Numbered from the stretch's first letter, positions 1 through 6,015 are shown. The stretch is DNA of 7,282 nt from an uncultured Eubacteriales bacterium (GCA_900551355.1 URVR01000085.1:1-7282); one strand, 5' to 3'. Numbers and translations are program-made. The notes: generated by a model not told the origin, from the sequence alone.

Positions 1-209
1 GAGGACATGACGGCCGCCTGACTGCGCAGGGAGTCCTTCTTGGAGGAGACCAGCAGGTCCTGGGCGGCCAGCAGGGGGTAGGTGTTCAGCAGCACCAGCA
101 CCAGGGCCAGGTACAGGCAGGTCATCCCGCGGGGGCTGACCTGGGCGGAGCGCAGCAGCTCCTTCATCTCCTGCTTCAGCTGCTTTCGGTCGATCAGTTG
201 TGCCATCAT
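1..209 (-). CDS. Small membrane protein, DUF975-like, N-terminal part only
   Basis: The reading frame enters from the left edge, so the C-terminus is missing; 69 codons are visible. It starts with two adjacent ATG codons (A at 209 and 206) after a GGAGG at 226-222, 12 bases before the first. The N-terminus reads MMAQLIDRKQLKQEMKELLR, then a SAQVSP stretch and a hydrophobic segment at about residues 29-49. The pattern of a basic 'DRKQLK' helix, 'AQVSPRGMT' and then a membrane helix resembles the DUF975 integral membrane proteins common in gut Clostridia. That match is from memory of the family, not a search. The function of such proteins is unknown. The gene diverges from the rnf operon and probably has no functional link to it. 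Confidence 0.6.
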   Translation of the reverse strand, partial: MMAQLIDRKQLKQEMKELLRSAQVSPRGMTCLYLALVLVLLNTYPLLAAQDLLVSSKKDSLRSQAAVMS

Positions 210-271
210 AATATGTCTTGGCCTCCAGATAATTTGAAAATGGGGCGGCCGGAGCCGGACCCGTATCACCA

Positions 272-300
272 AGCATATCATGTTTCTTCTGAAATAACAA
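272..300 (-). promoter_or_regulatory. Possible promoter of the leftward membrane-protein gene
   Basis: On the minus strand TTGTTA (300-295) and TATGCT (277-272) are separated by 17 bases. Each matches the sigma-70/A consensus at 4 of 6 positions. It would give a leader of about 55 bases before the GGAGG at 226-222. No better pair was seen upstream of this gene, but this is a weak match. Confidence 0.3.
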
Positions 301-410
301 GAGACGGCGTAAAAATGGGAGGGAATGACCGAACTGGATAAAACGTGTGAAAAGTTGCAAAGATTCTGTATAAAGAAGCATATTTTTTTCAAAAGTTGTC
401 GTTCACAGTC

Positions 411-439
411 TGGACATTTTTCAAAAATAGGTGTAGAAT
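411..439 (+). promoter_or_regulatory. Promoter of the rnf operon
   Basis: TGGACA (411-416) and TAGAAT (434-439) match the sigma-A -35 and -10 hexamers at 5 of 6 positions each, with the ideal 17-base spacing. The predicted transcript starts near 446-447, only about 7 bases before the first paired base of the structured leader. That agreement supports both calls. The resulting 5' untranslated region is about 107 bases long. Confidence 0.7.
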
Positions 440-453
440 GAGGCGCAGTATGT

Positions 454-534
454 GATAGTGTCGCCTGCCTGGAGACCCCCTCTCTTGGGAAGGGGAGGGG
501 CCGTGCCCTCCTGCCCGGGCCGACTATCAAGGAG
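454..534 (+). promoter_or_regulatory. Structured 5' leader of rnfC, candidate riboswitch
   Basis: GATAGT (454-459) pairs with ACTATC (523-528); after a 2-base bulge the helix continues with CG (462-463) against CG (521-522) and CC (464-465) against GG (518-519). Inside sits a strong hairpin, CCCCTCTC (477-484) with GGGGAGGGG (492-500). Between the helices, TGCCTGGAGACC (466-477) and CCGTGCCCTCCTGCCC (501-516) are largely unpaired, as an aptamer core would be. CTCCT (508-512) can instead pair with AGGAG (530-534), the first ribosome site. I did not identify the class with certainty. A Na+-sensing type (Na+-I, formerly DUF1646 motif) is a guess prompted mainly by the Na+-energetics of many Rnf complexes. 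No intrinsic terminator lies in the leader, so control would be on translation. Confidence 0.5.
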
Positions 535-553
535 TAAAAATGAGGTGAAGACA

Positions 554-1927
554 ATGGCACAAGCTTTCTTTGGCGGCGTTCATCCCAATGACATGAAGGC
601 CGCGACCAATGAAAAGGCCATCGAACAGCTGGCAGCCCCGGCTGAGGTGGTCATTCCCATGTCTATGCACATCGGTGCGCCTTGCAAGCCTATCGTTGCG
701 GTGGGCGACAAGGTAAAAATTGGACAGAGGATCGGCGAACCCGGCGGATTCGTTTCCGCACCCATCCACGCCAGCATCTCCGGCACGGTGAAGGCCGTGG
801 AGCCGCGGCCCTTCTCCATGGGCGGCAAGATGATGTCCGTGGTCATCGAGAACGACTTCCAGAACGAAGTGTCCGAGGAAGTCAAGCCTGTGGCGGACCC
901 CGACAGCCTGACGCCTGAGCAGCTGGTGGAGATCGTCAAGAACGCCGGCATCGTCGGCCAGGGCGGCGCAACGTTCCCCACCCATGTGAAGATCAGCTCC
1001 GGTCTGGGTAAGGTGGACTACGTGATCATCAACGCCGCAGAGTGCGAGCCGTACATCACCGGCGACCACCGCACCTGTCTGGAGCGTCCGGAGCAGGTCA
1101 TCAAGGGTGCGACCCTGCTGGCCAAGTGCTTCGGCGTGGACAAGGTGTACATCGGCATCGAGGCCAACAAGCAGAACGCGGCCGACGTGCTGAACAAGAC
1201 CATCGCGGAGCTGAATGCCCCCGTGGTGGTGGAGGTCCTGCACACCCGCTATCCCCAGGGCGCTGAAAAGCAGCTGGTCCAGGCCGTGTCCGGCCGTCAG
1301 GTCCCCAGCGGCAAGCTGCCCGCCGATGCAGGCTGCTGCATCTTCAACCTGAACACCACCTGCGCCATCTATCGCGCGGTGTACACCGGCATGCCCGTGG
1401 TGAACAAGATCGTCACCGTGTCCGGCTCCGGCGTCATCGAGCCCAAGAACATCGAGTGTCCCATCGGCACCCCCATCACCAAGCTGTTCGACGCCTGCGG
1501 CGGCCTGAAGGATGAGACGTACAAGCTCATCATGGGCGGCCCGATGATGGGTCTGGCCCAGTACGACGTGGACGTCACCGTGGGTAAGGGCACCGGCGCC
1601 ATGCTGGCCTTCGCCGACAAGGAGGAGCAGTACGTCGAGGATCCCCAGTGCATCCGCTGCGGCAAGTGCGTGGGCGTGTGCCCCATCCGTCTGGAGCCCG
1701 TGTTCATGTACAAGTACCTGATGAAGGGCGACGTGGACACCTGGCAGAACGTGCTGCACGGCATGGACTGCATCGAGTGCGGCGCCTGCACCTATACCTG
1801 TCCCGCCCGCCTGCCCCTGACCCACGCGTTCCGTCTGGGCAAGCAGGAGGTCAACAACGCAAGAATGGCCGCCAAGGCCAAGGCGGAGGCTGAGGCAAAG
1901 GCCGCTGCCGAAAAGAAGGAGGCGTAA
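554..1927 (+). CDS. rnfC: Rnf complex subunit C (NADH/NAD+-binding, FMN and [4Fe-4S])
   Basis: This 457-residue peripheral subunit, on the cytoplasmic face of the Rnf complex, carries the FMN and the NAD+/NADH site. The N-terminal part (about 1-110) is the barrel-sandwich RnfC domain. The NuoF-like nucleotide/flavin region shows GIVGQGGATFPTHVK (132-146) and NAAECEPY (160-167). Two [4Fe-4S] motifs follow, C366-x2-C369-x2-C372-x3-C376-P and C406-x2-C409-x2-C412-x3-C416-P, then a Lys/Ala/Glu tail (438-457). The start at 554 follows AGGTG (543-547) by 6 bases and gives the expected MAQAFFGGVHP start. The frame is open back to a GTG at 452, but those codons lie in the structured leader. A GTG at 545 is another possible start. 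This is the first gene of the operon; its last codons contain the ribosome site of rnfD. Confidence 0.97.
   Translation: MAQAFFGGVHPNDMKAATNEKAIEQLAAPAEVVIPMSMHIGAPCKPIVAVGDKVKIGQRIGEPGGFVSAPIHASISGTVKAVEPRPFSMGGKMMSVVIENDFQNEVSEEVKPVADPDSLTPEQLVEIVKNAGIVGQGGATFPTHVKISSGLGKVDYVIINAAECEPYITGDHRTCLERPEQVIKGATLLAKCFGVDKVYIGIEANKQNAADVLNKTIAELNAPVVVEVLHTRYPQGAEKQLVQAVSGRQVPSGKLPADAGCCIFNLNTTCAIYRAVYTGMPVVNKIVTVSGSGVIEPKNIECPIGTPITKLFDACGGLKDETYKLIMGGPMMGLAQYDVDVTVGKGTGAMLAFADKEEQYVEDPQCIRCGKCVGVCPIRLEPVFMYKYLMKGDVDTWQNVLHGMDCIECGACTYTCPARLPLTHAFRLGKQEVNNARMAAKAKAEAEAKAAAEKKEA
1916..1922 (+). promoter_or_regulatory. Ribosome site of rnfD inside the end of rnfC
   Basis: AAGGAGG lies within the rnfC codons AAG-AAG-GAG-GCG (Lys-Lys-Glu-Ala, then stop), 8 bases before the rnfD ATG. 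The coding tail therefore doubles as the translation signal of the next gene, which would favour coupled translation. Confidence 0.85.
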
Positions 1928-1930
1928 ACC

Positions 1931-2935
1931 ATGACTGATTACAAGAATCTGAAGCTGATCGCGTCCTCCTCCCCCCACATCCGCTCCAACGAGGATACCC
2001 GCTCCATCATGCTGGACGTGATCATCGCGCTGCTGCCGGCCCTGGCCTGGAGCGTTTACTGCTTCGGCTGGAAGGCACTGATGCTGACCGCCGTGTCCGT
2101 GGTGTCCTGCGTGTTCTGGGAGTGGGCCTACCGCAAGCTCATGAAGAAGTCCAGCATGATCGGCGACCTGTCCGCAGTGGTCACCGGTATCCTGCTGAGC
2201 TTCGTGTGCCCCGTTGATCTGCCCTGGTGGGCCATCATCATCGGCGCATTCTTCTCCATCGTTGTGGTCAAGCAGCTCTACGGCGGCATCGGCTGCAACT
2301 TCCTGAACCCCGCGCTGGCGGGCCGTGCGTTCCTGCTGGCCAGCTATGCCACCGCCATGACCACCTGGGCGATCCCCCAGATCCGTCCTGACGTCACCTC
2401 CGCCGCCACCCCCCTGCAGATCATGAAGGAGGGCACCGTGGAGGCGTTCACCACCCTGACCAGCAACTACTCCGTCAGCGATATGTTCCTGGGCAAGATC
2501 GGCGGCTCCCTGGGTGAGGTCTCCTCCCTGTGCCTGCTGGTGGGCGGCGTGTTCCTGCTGATCCGCAAGGTCATCTCCTGGCACACCCCCGTGGCGTACA
2601 TCGGCACCGTGGCCATCCTGACCCTGATCGCGGCGCCTGCCGGCATCAGCGGCGTGGACTACATGCTGTACAACGTGTTCGGCGGCGGCCTGATGCTGGG
2701 CGCCATCTTCATGGCTACCGACTATGCCACCTCCCCCGTCACCAAGCCCGGCCAGCTGATCTTCGGCGTGGGCTGCGGTCTGCTGACCTGCTTCATCCGC
2801 CGCTTCGGCTCCTATCCCGAGGGCGTTTGCTATTCCATCCTGATCATGAACTGCACCACCTGGCTGCTGGATAAGTATGTCCGGCCCACCATCTACGGTG
2901 CTGCGAAGAAAGAAAAGAAGGAGGCGGCTAAGTAA
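1931..2935 (+). CDS. rnfD: Rnf complex subunit D, membrane protein with covalent FMN
   Basis: This 334-residue integral membrane subunit is homologous to NqrB and belongs to the ion-translocating core. Hydrophobic segments run through the protein (for example about 25-44, 49-64, 79-95, 99-116, 198-213, 220-237, 246-262, 275-290). Family signatures are GGIGCNFLNPALAGRAF (118-134), ATDYATSPVTKPGQ (262-275) and GSYPEGVCYSILIMN (293-307). FMN is expected on a threonine through a phosphoester bond; the best site is T160 in DVTSAATPL (154-162), where the usual SGAT is SAAT. The ATG lies 3 bases after the rnfC stop. The C-terminus (326-334, lysine rich) encodes the ribosome site of rnfG, and the TAA overlaps the rnfG ATG by one base. 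Confidence 0.97.
   Translation: MTDYKNLKLIASSSPHIRSNEDTRSIMLDVIIALLPALAWSVYCFGWKALMLTAVSVVSCVFWEWAYRKLMKKSSMIGDLSAVVTGILLSFVCPVDLPWWAIIIGAFFSIVVVKQLYGGIGCNFLNPALAGRAFLLASYATAMTTWAIPQIRPDVTSAATPLQIMKEGTVEAFTTLTSNYSVSDMFLGKIGGSLGEVSSLCLLVGGVFLLIRKVISWHTPVAYIGTVAILTLIAAPAGISGVDYMLYNVFGGGLMLGAIFMATDYATSPVTKPGQLIFGVGCGLLTCFIRRFGSYPEGVCYSILIMNCTTWLLDKYVRPTIYGAAKKEKKEAAK
2918..2924 (+). promoter_or_regulatory. Ribosome site of rnfG inside the end of rnfD
   Basis: AAGGAGG sits in the rnfD codons for Lys-Lys-Glu-Ala, 10 bases before the rnfG ATG at 2935. The rnfD stop and rnfG start share a base (TAATG), the classic arrangement for translational coupling. Confidence 0.85.
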
Positions 2936-3528
2936 TGAAGATCTCCGGTAAGTTTATTCTCAAGGTCGCCGGTACCCTGACCGTTATTTCTCTGGTCGTT
3001 GCCGCCCTGCTGGGTCTGGTCAACAATGTCACGGCCGACAAGATCGCGGCCATCGACGCCGAGAACACCCGCATCGCCATGAGCGCCGTTGTCCCCGAGG
3101 GCAGCGAGTTCACCGACAAGCTGGACATCACCGATGCCGTGGCCGAGGCTGCTTCCGCCCAGGGCGGTAAGATCTCCGAGCTGTACGGCGTCACCAACGG
3201 CGGCGCGGAGGCCGGCTATGTCATGAAGATCTCCGCCTCCGGCTCCCAGGGCACCATCGTGATGATGGTGGGCGTGGACGCCAACAAGGCCATCACCGGC
3301 ATCTCTGTGGTCAGCCACTCCGAGACCTCCGGCATCGGCACCAAGGTGGTGGGCAACGAGCCCAACGCCGCCGGCGAGCCTGTTCTGGATCAGTTCATCG
3401 GCATGAGCGGCGCAGGCTCCCTGGTGGTTGGCAAGAACATCACCGCTGTCTCCGGCGCCACCGTCTCCACCAAGGGCATCAACATGGGCGCCAACGCCGC
3501 TCTGGCTGTTGCCGAAGTGCTGGGCTAA
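2935..3528 (+). CDS. rnfG: Rnf complex subunit G, FMN-binding protein
   Basis: This 197-residue subunit has one N-terminal membrane helix (about 7-30) and a soluble FMN-binding domain thought to lie outside the membrane. The domain shows GYVMKISASG (94-103), the HSETSGIGTKV segment (128-138) and the flavinylation motif S173-G-A-T176-V-S-T. By homology with NqrC and RnfG, FMN is attached covalently to T176 by the transferase ApbE, which is not encoded in this window. It passes electrons between RnfD and the rest of the chain. It overlaps the rnfD stop by one base. Unlike RnfC, RnfD and RnfE, it has no lysine-rich tail, and the next ribosome site lies beyond its stop codon. Confidence 0.97.
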   Translation: MKISGKFILKVAGTLTVISLVVAALLGLVNNVTADKIAAIDAENTRIAMSAVVPEGSEFTDKLDITDAVAEAASAQGGKISELYGVTNGGAEAGYVMKISASGSQGTIVMMVGVDANKAITGISVVSHSETSGIGTKVVGNEPNAAGEPVLDQFIGMSGAGSLVVGKNITAVSGATVSTKGINMGANAALAVAEVLG

Positions 3529-3546
3529 GAAAGGAGGAGCTGCATT

Positions 3547-4194
3547 ATGAATTTCGGTAAGCAACTGAAAGAGGGTCTGATCACCCAGAACCCCGTGCTG
3601 GTACAGGTGCTGGGTATGTGCTCCACCATGGCCATCACCACGTCGTTCTTCAACGGCCTGGGCATGGGCGTCAGCGTGCTGATCATCCTGACCCTGTCCA
3701 ACATCTTTATCTCCCTGCTGCGCAAGATCATCCCCAATGAAGTGCGTATCGCCTGCTACATCGTGGTCATCGCCGGCTTCGTGACCTGCGTCGACCTGCT
3801 GCTGAAGGCCTTCGTTCCCGCCCTGTCCAACTCCCTGGGCGTGTTCATCCCCCTGATCGTCGTGAACTGCATCATCCTGGGCCGTGCCGAGGGCTTCGCC
3901 TCCAAGAACGGCGTGGGCGCCTCCGCTGTGGACGGCATCTGCCAGGGCATCGGCTACACGCTGGTGCTGATCGTGATGTGCGTGTTCCGTGAGCTGCTGG
4001 GCTCCGGCAAGTTCGGCGGCGGTCTGCTGGGCGGCGGCGCTCTGGGCAGCGCACCCGGCATCACCATCTTCCCTGAGGAGTTCGGCATCAAGGTCCTGAC
4101 TCTGCCCGTGGGCGGCTTCCTGACGCTGGGCTGCCTCATCGCTGTGATGCAGTGGGCGCTGGCCAAGAGCGAAAAGAAAAAGGAGGCCAAGTAA
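3547..4194 (+). CDS. rnfE: Rnf complex subunit E, membrane protein
   Basis: This 215-residue integral membrane subunit is homologous to NqrD and a paralogue of RnfA. It has about six hydrophobic segments. C25 in GMCSTMAI and C108 in VVNCIILGRAE are the paired half-membrane cysteines that, with two from RnfA, are known in this family to hold an intramembrane iron-sulfur centre. A glycine-rich loop (152-168) precedes the last segments. Translation starts 18 bases after rnfG with AAGGAGG (3531-3537) at 9 bases. The tail, KSEKKKEAK (207-215), contains the ribosome site of rnfA. Confidence 0.97.
   Translation: MNFGKQLKEGLITQNPVLVQVLGMCSTMAITTSFFNGLGMGVSVLIILTLSNIFISLLRKIIPNEVRIACYIVVIAGFVTCVDLLLKAFVPALSNSLGVFIPLIVVNCIILGRAEGFASKNGVGASAVDGICQGIGYTLVLIVMCVFRELLGSGKFGGGLLGGGALGSAPGITIFPEEFGIKVLTLPVGGFLTLGCLIAVMQWALAKSEKKKEAK
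4180..4186 (+). promoter_or_regulatory. Ribosome site of rnfA inside the end of rnfE
   Basis: AAGGAGG lies within the rnfE codons AAA-AAG-GAG-GCC (Lys-Lys-Glu-Ala), 11 bases before the rnfA ATG. It repeats the arrangement at the ends of rnfC and rnfD. Confidence 0.85.
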
Positions 4195-4197
4195 GCT

Positions 4198-4785
4198 ATG
4201 AGTGTGACTACTTTGCTCGCCATCTCTCTTGGCGCGATTCTGACCAATAACTTCATCTTTGCCCAGTTCCTGGGCATCTGCCCCTTCCTGGGCGTGTCCA
4301 AGAAGATCGACACCGCCGTGGGCATGGGCGCCGCCGTGACCTTCGTCATGGGTCTGGCCTCCGCCGTCTGCTACGGCGTCAACATCATTCTGGTGGACCT
4401 GCACCTGGAGTTCATGCAGACCGTGGCCTACATCCTGGTCATCGCCGGTCTGGTGCAGTTCGTGGAAATGTTCCTGAAGAAGAACATCCCCACCCTGTAC
4501 ACCGCCCTGGGCGTGTACCTGCCCCTGATCACCACCAACTGCGCCGTGCTGGGCGTCGCTCTGCTGAACACCCAGAACGACTACAACTTCATCGCGTCCG
4601 TGGTCTACGGCATCACCGGCGGTCTGGGCTTCCTGCTGGCCATCTTCCTGTTCGCGGCTGTCCGTGAGCAGCTGGAGGTCTCCAGCGAAAACCCCAAGGC
4701 CTTTGACGGCTTCCCCATCGCGCTGGTCACCGCCGGCCTGATGGCGCTGGCCTTCATGGGCTTCAGCGGCCTGAAGGTCTGGTAA
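4198..4785 (+). CDS. rnfA: Rnf complex subunit A, membrane protein
   Basis: This 195-residue integral membrane subunit is homologous to NqrE. It has about six hydrophobic segments, with inverted topology relative to RnfE in this family. The conserved cysteines are C28 in FAQFLGICPFLG and C115 in TTNCAVLGVAL; together with C25 and C108 of RnfE they should ligate the intramembrane iron-sulfur cluster between ferredoxin-side and flavin-side carriers. The motif NNFIFAQFLGICPFLGVS (17-34) is highly typical. The gene starts 3 bases after rnfE stops. It has no lysine-rich tail: its stop codon overlaps the next ribosome site (AAGGAGG, 4784-4790). Confidence 0.98.
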   Translation: MSVTTLLAISLGAILTNNFIFAQFLGICPFLGVSKKIDTAVGMGAAVTFVMGLASAVCYGVNIILVDLHLEFMQTVAYILVIAGLVQFVEMFLKKNIPTLYTALGVYLPLITTNCAVLGVALLNTQNDYNFIASVVYGITGGLGFLLAIFLFAAVREQLEVSSENPKAFDGFPIALVTAGLMALAFMGFSGLKVW

Positions 4786-4799
4786 GGAGGTAGAGGAAT

Positions 4800-5702
4800 A
4801 TGACTACACTGATCTATGCGATCGTCGTCCTGGGCGCCCTCGCTATCATCTTCGGCCTGATCCTTGCGATCGCCGCCAAGGTGTTCGAGGTCGAGGTCGA
4901 CCCCCGCCTGCCTGAGATCCAGGCATGTCTGGCCGGCGCCAATTGCGGCGGCTGCGGTTATCCCGGCTGCGGCGGCTGCGCCGAGGCCATTCTGGCCGGT
5001 AAGGCCCCTGTCACCGCCTGCGCACCTGCCGGCGCCGAGGGCGCTGCCAAGATCGCTGCCATCATGGGCATGGAGGCTCCCTCCGGCGACAAGATGGTGG
5101 CCCATGTGCTGTGCAACGGCGGCTGCAACGCCAAGGATAACTTCGAGTATCGCGGCGTGAAGGACTGCCTGGCCGCCACCAAGGTCTGCGGCGGCGACGC
5201 CAAGGCCTGCCGTTACGGCTGCTTCGGCTTCGGCTCCTGCGCCGCGGCCTGTAAGTTCGACGCCATCCACGTCGTGGACGGCGTGGCCGTGGTGGACAAG
5301 GAGAAGTGCACCAACTGCGGCGCCTGCCGCGCTGCCTGCCCGCACCACCTGATCGTGGAGGTGCCCTACAAGCAGAAGGTGTTCGTCAACTGCTCCAACA
5401 AGGACAAGGGCCCCGCTGTCACCAAGGTGTGCGCCTCCAGCTGCATCGCCTGCGGTATGTGCGAGCGTACCTGTAAGTTCGACGCCATCCACGTTGTGGA
5501 CAACGTGGCCGTCATCGACTACAGCAAGTGCAAGAACTGCACCATGTGCGCCAAGGCCTGCCCGCGCAACGCCATCGAGCCTATCCCCACTCCCGAGGAG
5601 AAGGAGAAGTTCAAGGCTGCGCAGAAGGCTGCCGCCGAGAAGAAGGCCGCTGCCGCCAAGGCCGCCGCTGAGGCTGCCGCACAGGCTCCCAAGGCTGAGT
5701 AA
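4800..5702 (+). CDS. rnfB: Rnf complex subunit B, multi-cluster ferredoxin-like subunit
   Basis: This 300-residue subunit is the entry point for electrons from reduced ferredoxin. An N-terminal membrane anchor (about 4-27) is followed by a four-cysteine Fe-S domain (C49-x2-C52-x4-C57 and C74), then C105/C109 and C123/C130, then two tandem 2[4Fe-4S] ferredoxin-like modules: C137, C141, C147, C151 with C170, C173, C176, C180; and C211, C215, C218, C221, C225 with C244, C247, C250, C254. There are 28 cysteines, enough for five or six clusters, as in the long clostridial type of RnfB. The two modules repeat with a constant 74-residue offset. The C-terminus (266-300) is an Ala/Lys/Glu tail. The start lies 9 bases after AAGGAGG (4784-4790). 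It is the last gene of the operon, followed by a terminator. Confidence 0.97.
   Translation: MTTLIYAIVVLGALAIIFGLILAIAAKVFEVEVDPRLPEIQACLAGANCGGCGYPGCGGCAEAILAGKAPVTACAPAGAEGAAKIAAIMGMEAPSGDKMVAHVLCNGGCNAKDNFEYRGVKDCLAATKVCGGDAKACRYGCFGFGSCAAACKFDAIHVVDGVAVVDKEKCTNCGACRAACPHHLIVEVPYKQKVFVNCSNKDKGPAVTKVCASSCIACGMCERTCKFDAIHVVDNVAVIDYSKCKNCTMCAKACPRNAIEPIPTPEEKEKFKAAQKAAAEKKAAAAKAAAEAAAQAPKAE
5248..5494 (+). repeat. 25-base direct repeat inside rnfB (ferredoxin module duplication)
   Basis: The 25 bases at 5248-5272 recur exactly at 5470-5494, 222 bases (74 codons) apart. They encode part of the CKFDAIHVVD segment present in both ferredoxin modules. Similarity fades outside this block but the cysteine spacing is conserved throughout. 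It reflects an internal module duplication; strong codon bias could by itself keep the DNA this similar. Confidence 0.8.
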
Positions 5703-5711
5703 GCTGCATTG

Positions 5712-5753
5712 AAAAAAGAGGAGACACGCCCATGGGCGTGTCTCCTCTTTTTT
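5712..5753. terminator. Bidirectional intrinsic terminator between rnfB and the repressor gene
   Basis: This is a perfect inverted repeat with 21-base arms centred between 5732 and 5733: a GC-rich stem (GAGGAGACACGCCC and complement) flanked by six A on the left and six T on the right. It works as an intrinsic terminator for either strand. It ends the rnf transcript and also serves the converging repressor gene, whose TAA stop lies at 5754-5752, inside the stem edge. Confidence 0.93.
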
Positions 5754-5967
5754 ACGGCCGCGGCCACTCGCCGTCCCGCGGCAGTCCCAGAATATAGTCG
5801 GCACTGACATGATAATGCTGGCAGAACTTGACCAGATAGGCGATGGGCGGCGTGTTGAAGCCTGTCTCATATCTGGCGATCTGCACCTGATGGTACCCGA
5901 TGGCCGCTGCCAGCTCCCGTTGGCTTTCGTCGTGGTCGATCCGCACATCGATCATTCGTTGGATCAT
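5752..5967 (-). CDS. XRE-family helix-turn-helix repressor
   Basis: This 71-residue protein is almost entirely one Cro/C1-type HTH domain. Residues 15-36 (SQRELAAAIGYHQVQIARYETG) hold the two DNA-contacting helices, and VSADYILGLPR (54-64) is the usual end of such domains ('SxDYLLG'). There is no room for a ligand or peptidase domain. The ATG at 5967 follows AAGGAGG (5982-5976) by 8 bases. Context suggests a repressor of its own gene and of the divergent zinc-ribbon/Ltp gene, since two matching palindromes cover both promoters; that is inference. The gene converges on rnfB and shares its terminator. It could be a prophage-derived or ordinary chromosomal regulator. Confidence 0.9.
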   Translation of the reverse strand: MIQRMIDVRIDHDESQRELAAAIGYHQVQIARYETGFNTPPIAYLVKFCQHYHVSADYILGLPRDGEWPRP

Positions 5968-5986
5968 CCTATAAGCCTCCTTTTTG

Positions 5987-6015
5987 TTGACAGTTTATAG
6001 CAAATGTGTTATCGT
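5987..6015 (+). promoter_or_regulatory. Promoter of the zinc-ribbon/Ltp gene
   Basis: A perfect -35, TTGACA (5987-5992), is followed after 17 bases by TATCGT (6010-6015), which matches 4 of 6 positions. Transcription would start near 6022. The first operator fills the spacer and touches the -10; the second covers the region just after the start. The promoter looks strong and would need a repressor. Confidence 0.65.
5996..6013. promoter_or_regulatory. Operator O1, imperfect 18-bp palindrome
   Basis: TATAGCA-AATG-TGTTATC: two 7-base half-sites around a 4-base centre. Each half differs at one position from GATAGCA, the half-site of the perfect operator O2. It lies within the rightward promoter spacer and just downstream of the leftward -10. 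Confidence 0.65.

Larger units (their letters stand above)
210..553. other. Intergenic and leader region between divergent genes
   Basis: This 344-base stretch separates the leftward membrane-protein gene from rnfC. From left to right it holds the leftward ribosome site, a GC-rich patch (241-263), a weak leftward promoter, an AT-rich stretch (about 300-430) with no convincing gene, the rnf promoter (411-439), and a GC-rich structured leader (454-534). No tRNA, repeat array or mobile-element end was seen. Confidence 0.7.

Noticed and set aside
325..441. A 38-codon frame upstream of rnfC (MTELDKTCEKLQRF...)
   Set aside because: The GGGAGGG is only 1-2 bases from the ATG, the frame runs through the rnf promoter, and the protein resembles nothing I know.
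452..553. N-terminal extension of RnfC starting at a GTG at 452
   Set aside because: These 34 codons lie within the predicted structured leader, begin only a few bases after the predicted transcription start, have no ribosome site, and do not resemble RnfC. The start at 554 has a ribosome site and the expected N-terminus.
527..2584. A 685-codon open frame on the minus strand opposite rnfC and rnfD
   Set aside because: It is opposite two certain genes. Its protein is low in complexity (His, Gly, Asp, Gln, Ala), as expected from the reverse complement of codons ending in C or G, and it shows no domain.
2893..4404. A 503-codon open frame on the minus strand opposite rnfG, rnfE and the start of rnfA
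   Set aside because: Same reason: a shadow of strong codon bias, with no ribosome site that would make it a gene and no recognisable domain.
5712..5753. The 42-base perfect palindrome as a possible recombination or insertion-element end
   Set aside because: The A-run, GC stem and T-run, placed between converging genes, are fully explained by a bidirectional intrinsic terminator. No transposase or second matching end was seen.
4605..5948. A 447-codon open frame on the minus strand opposite rnfB and overlapping the repressor gene
   Set aside because: It crosses the bidirectional terminator and conflicts with both rnfB and the well-supported XRE gene. Its sequence is Gly/Ala/His rich without a domain.
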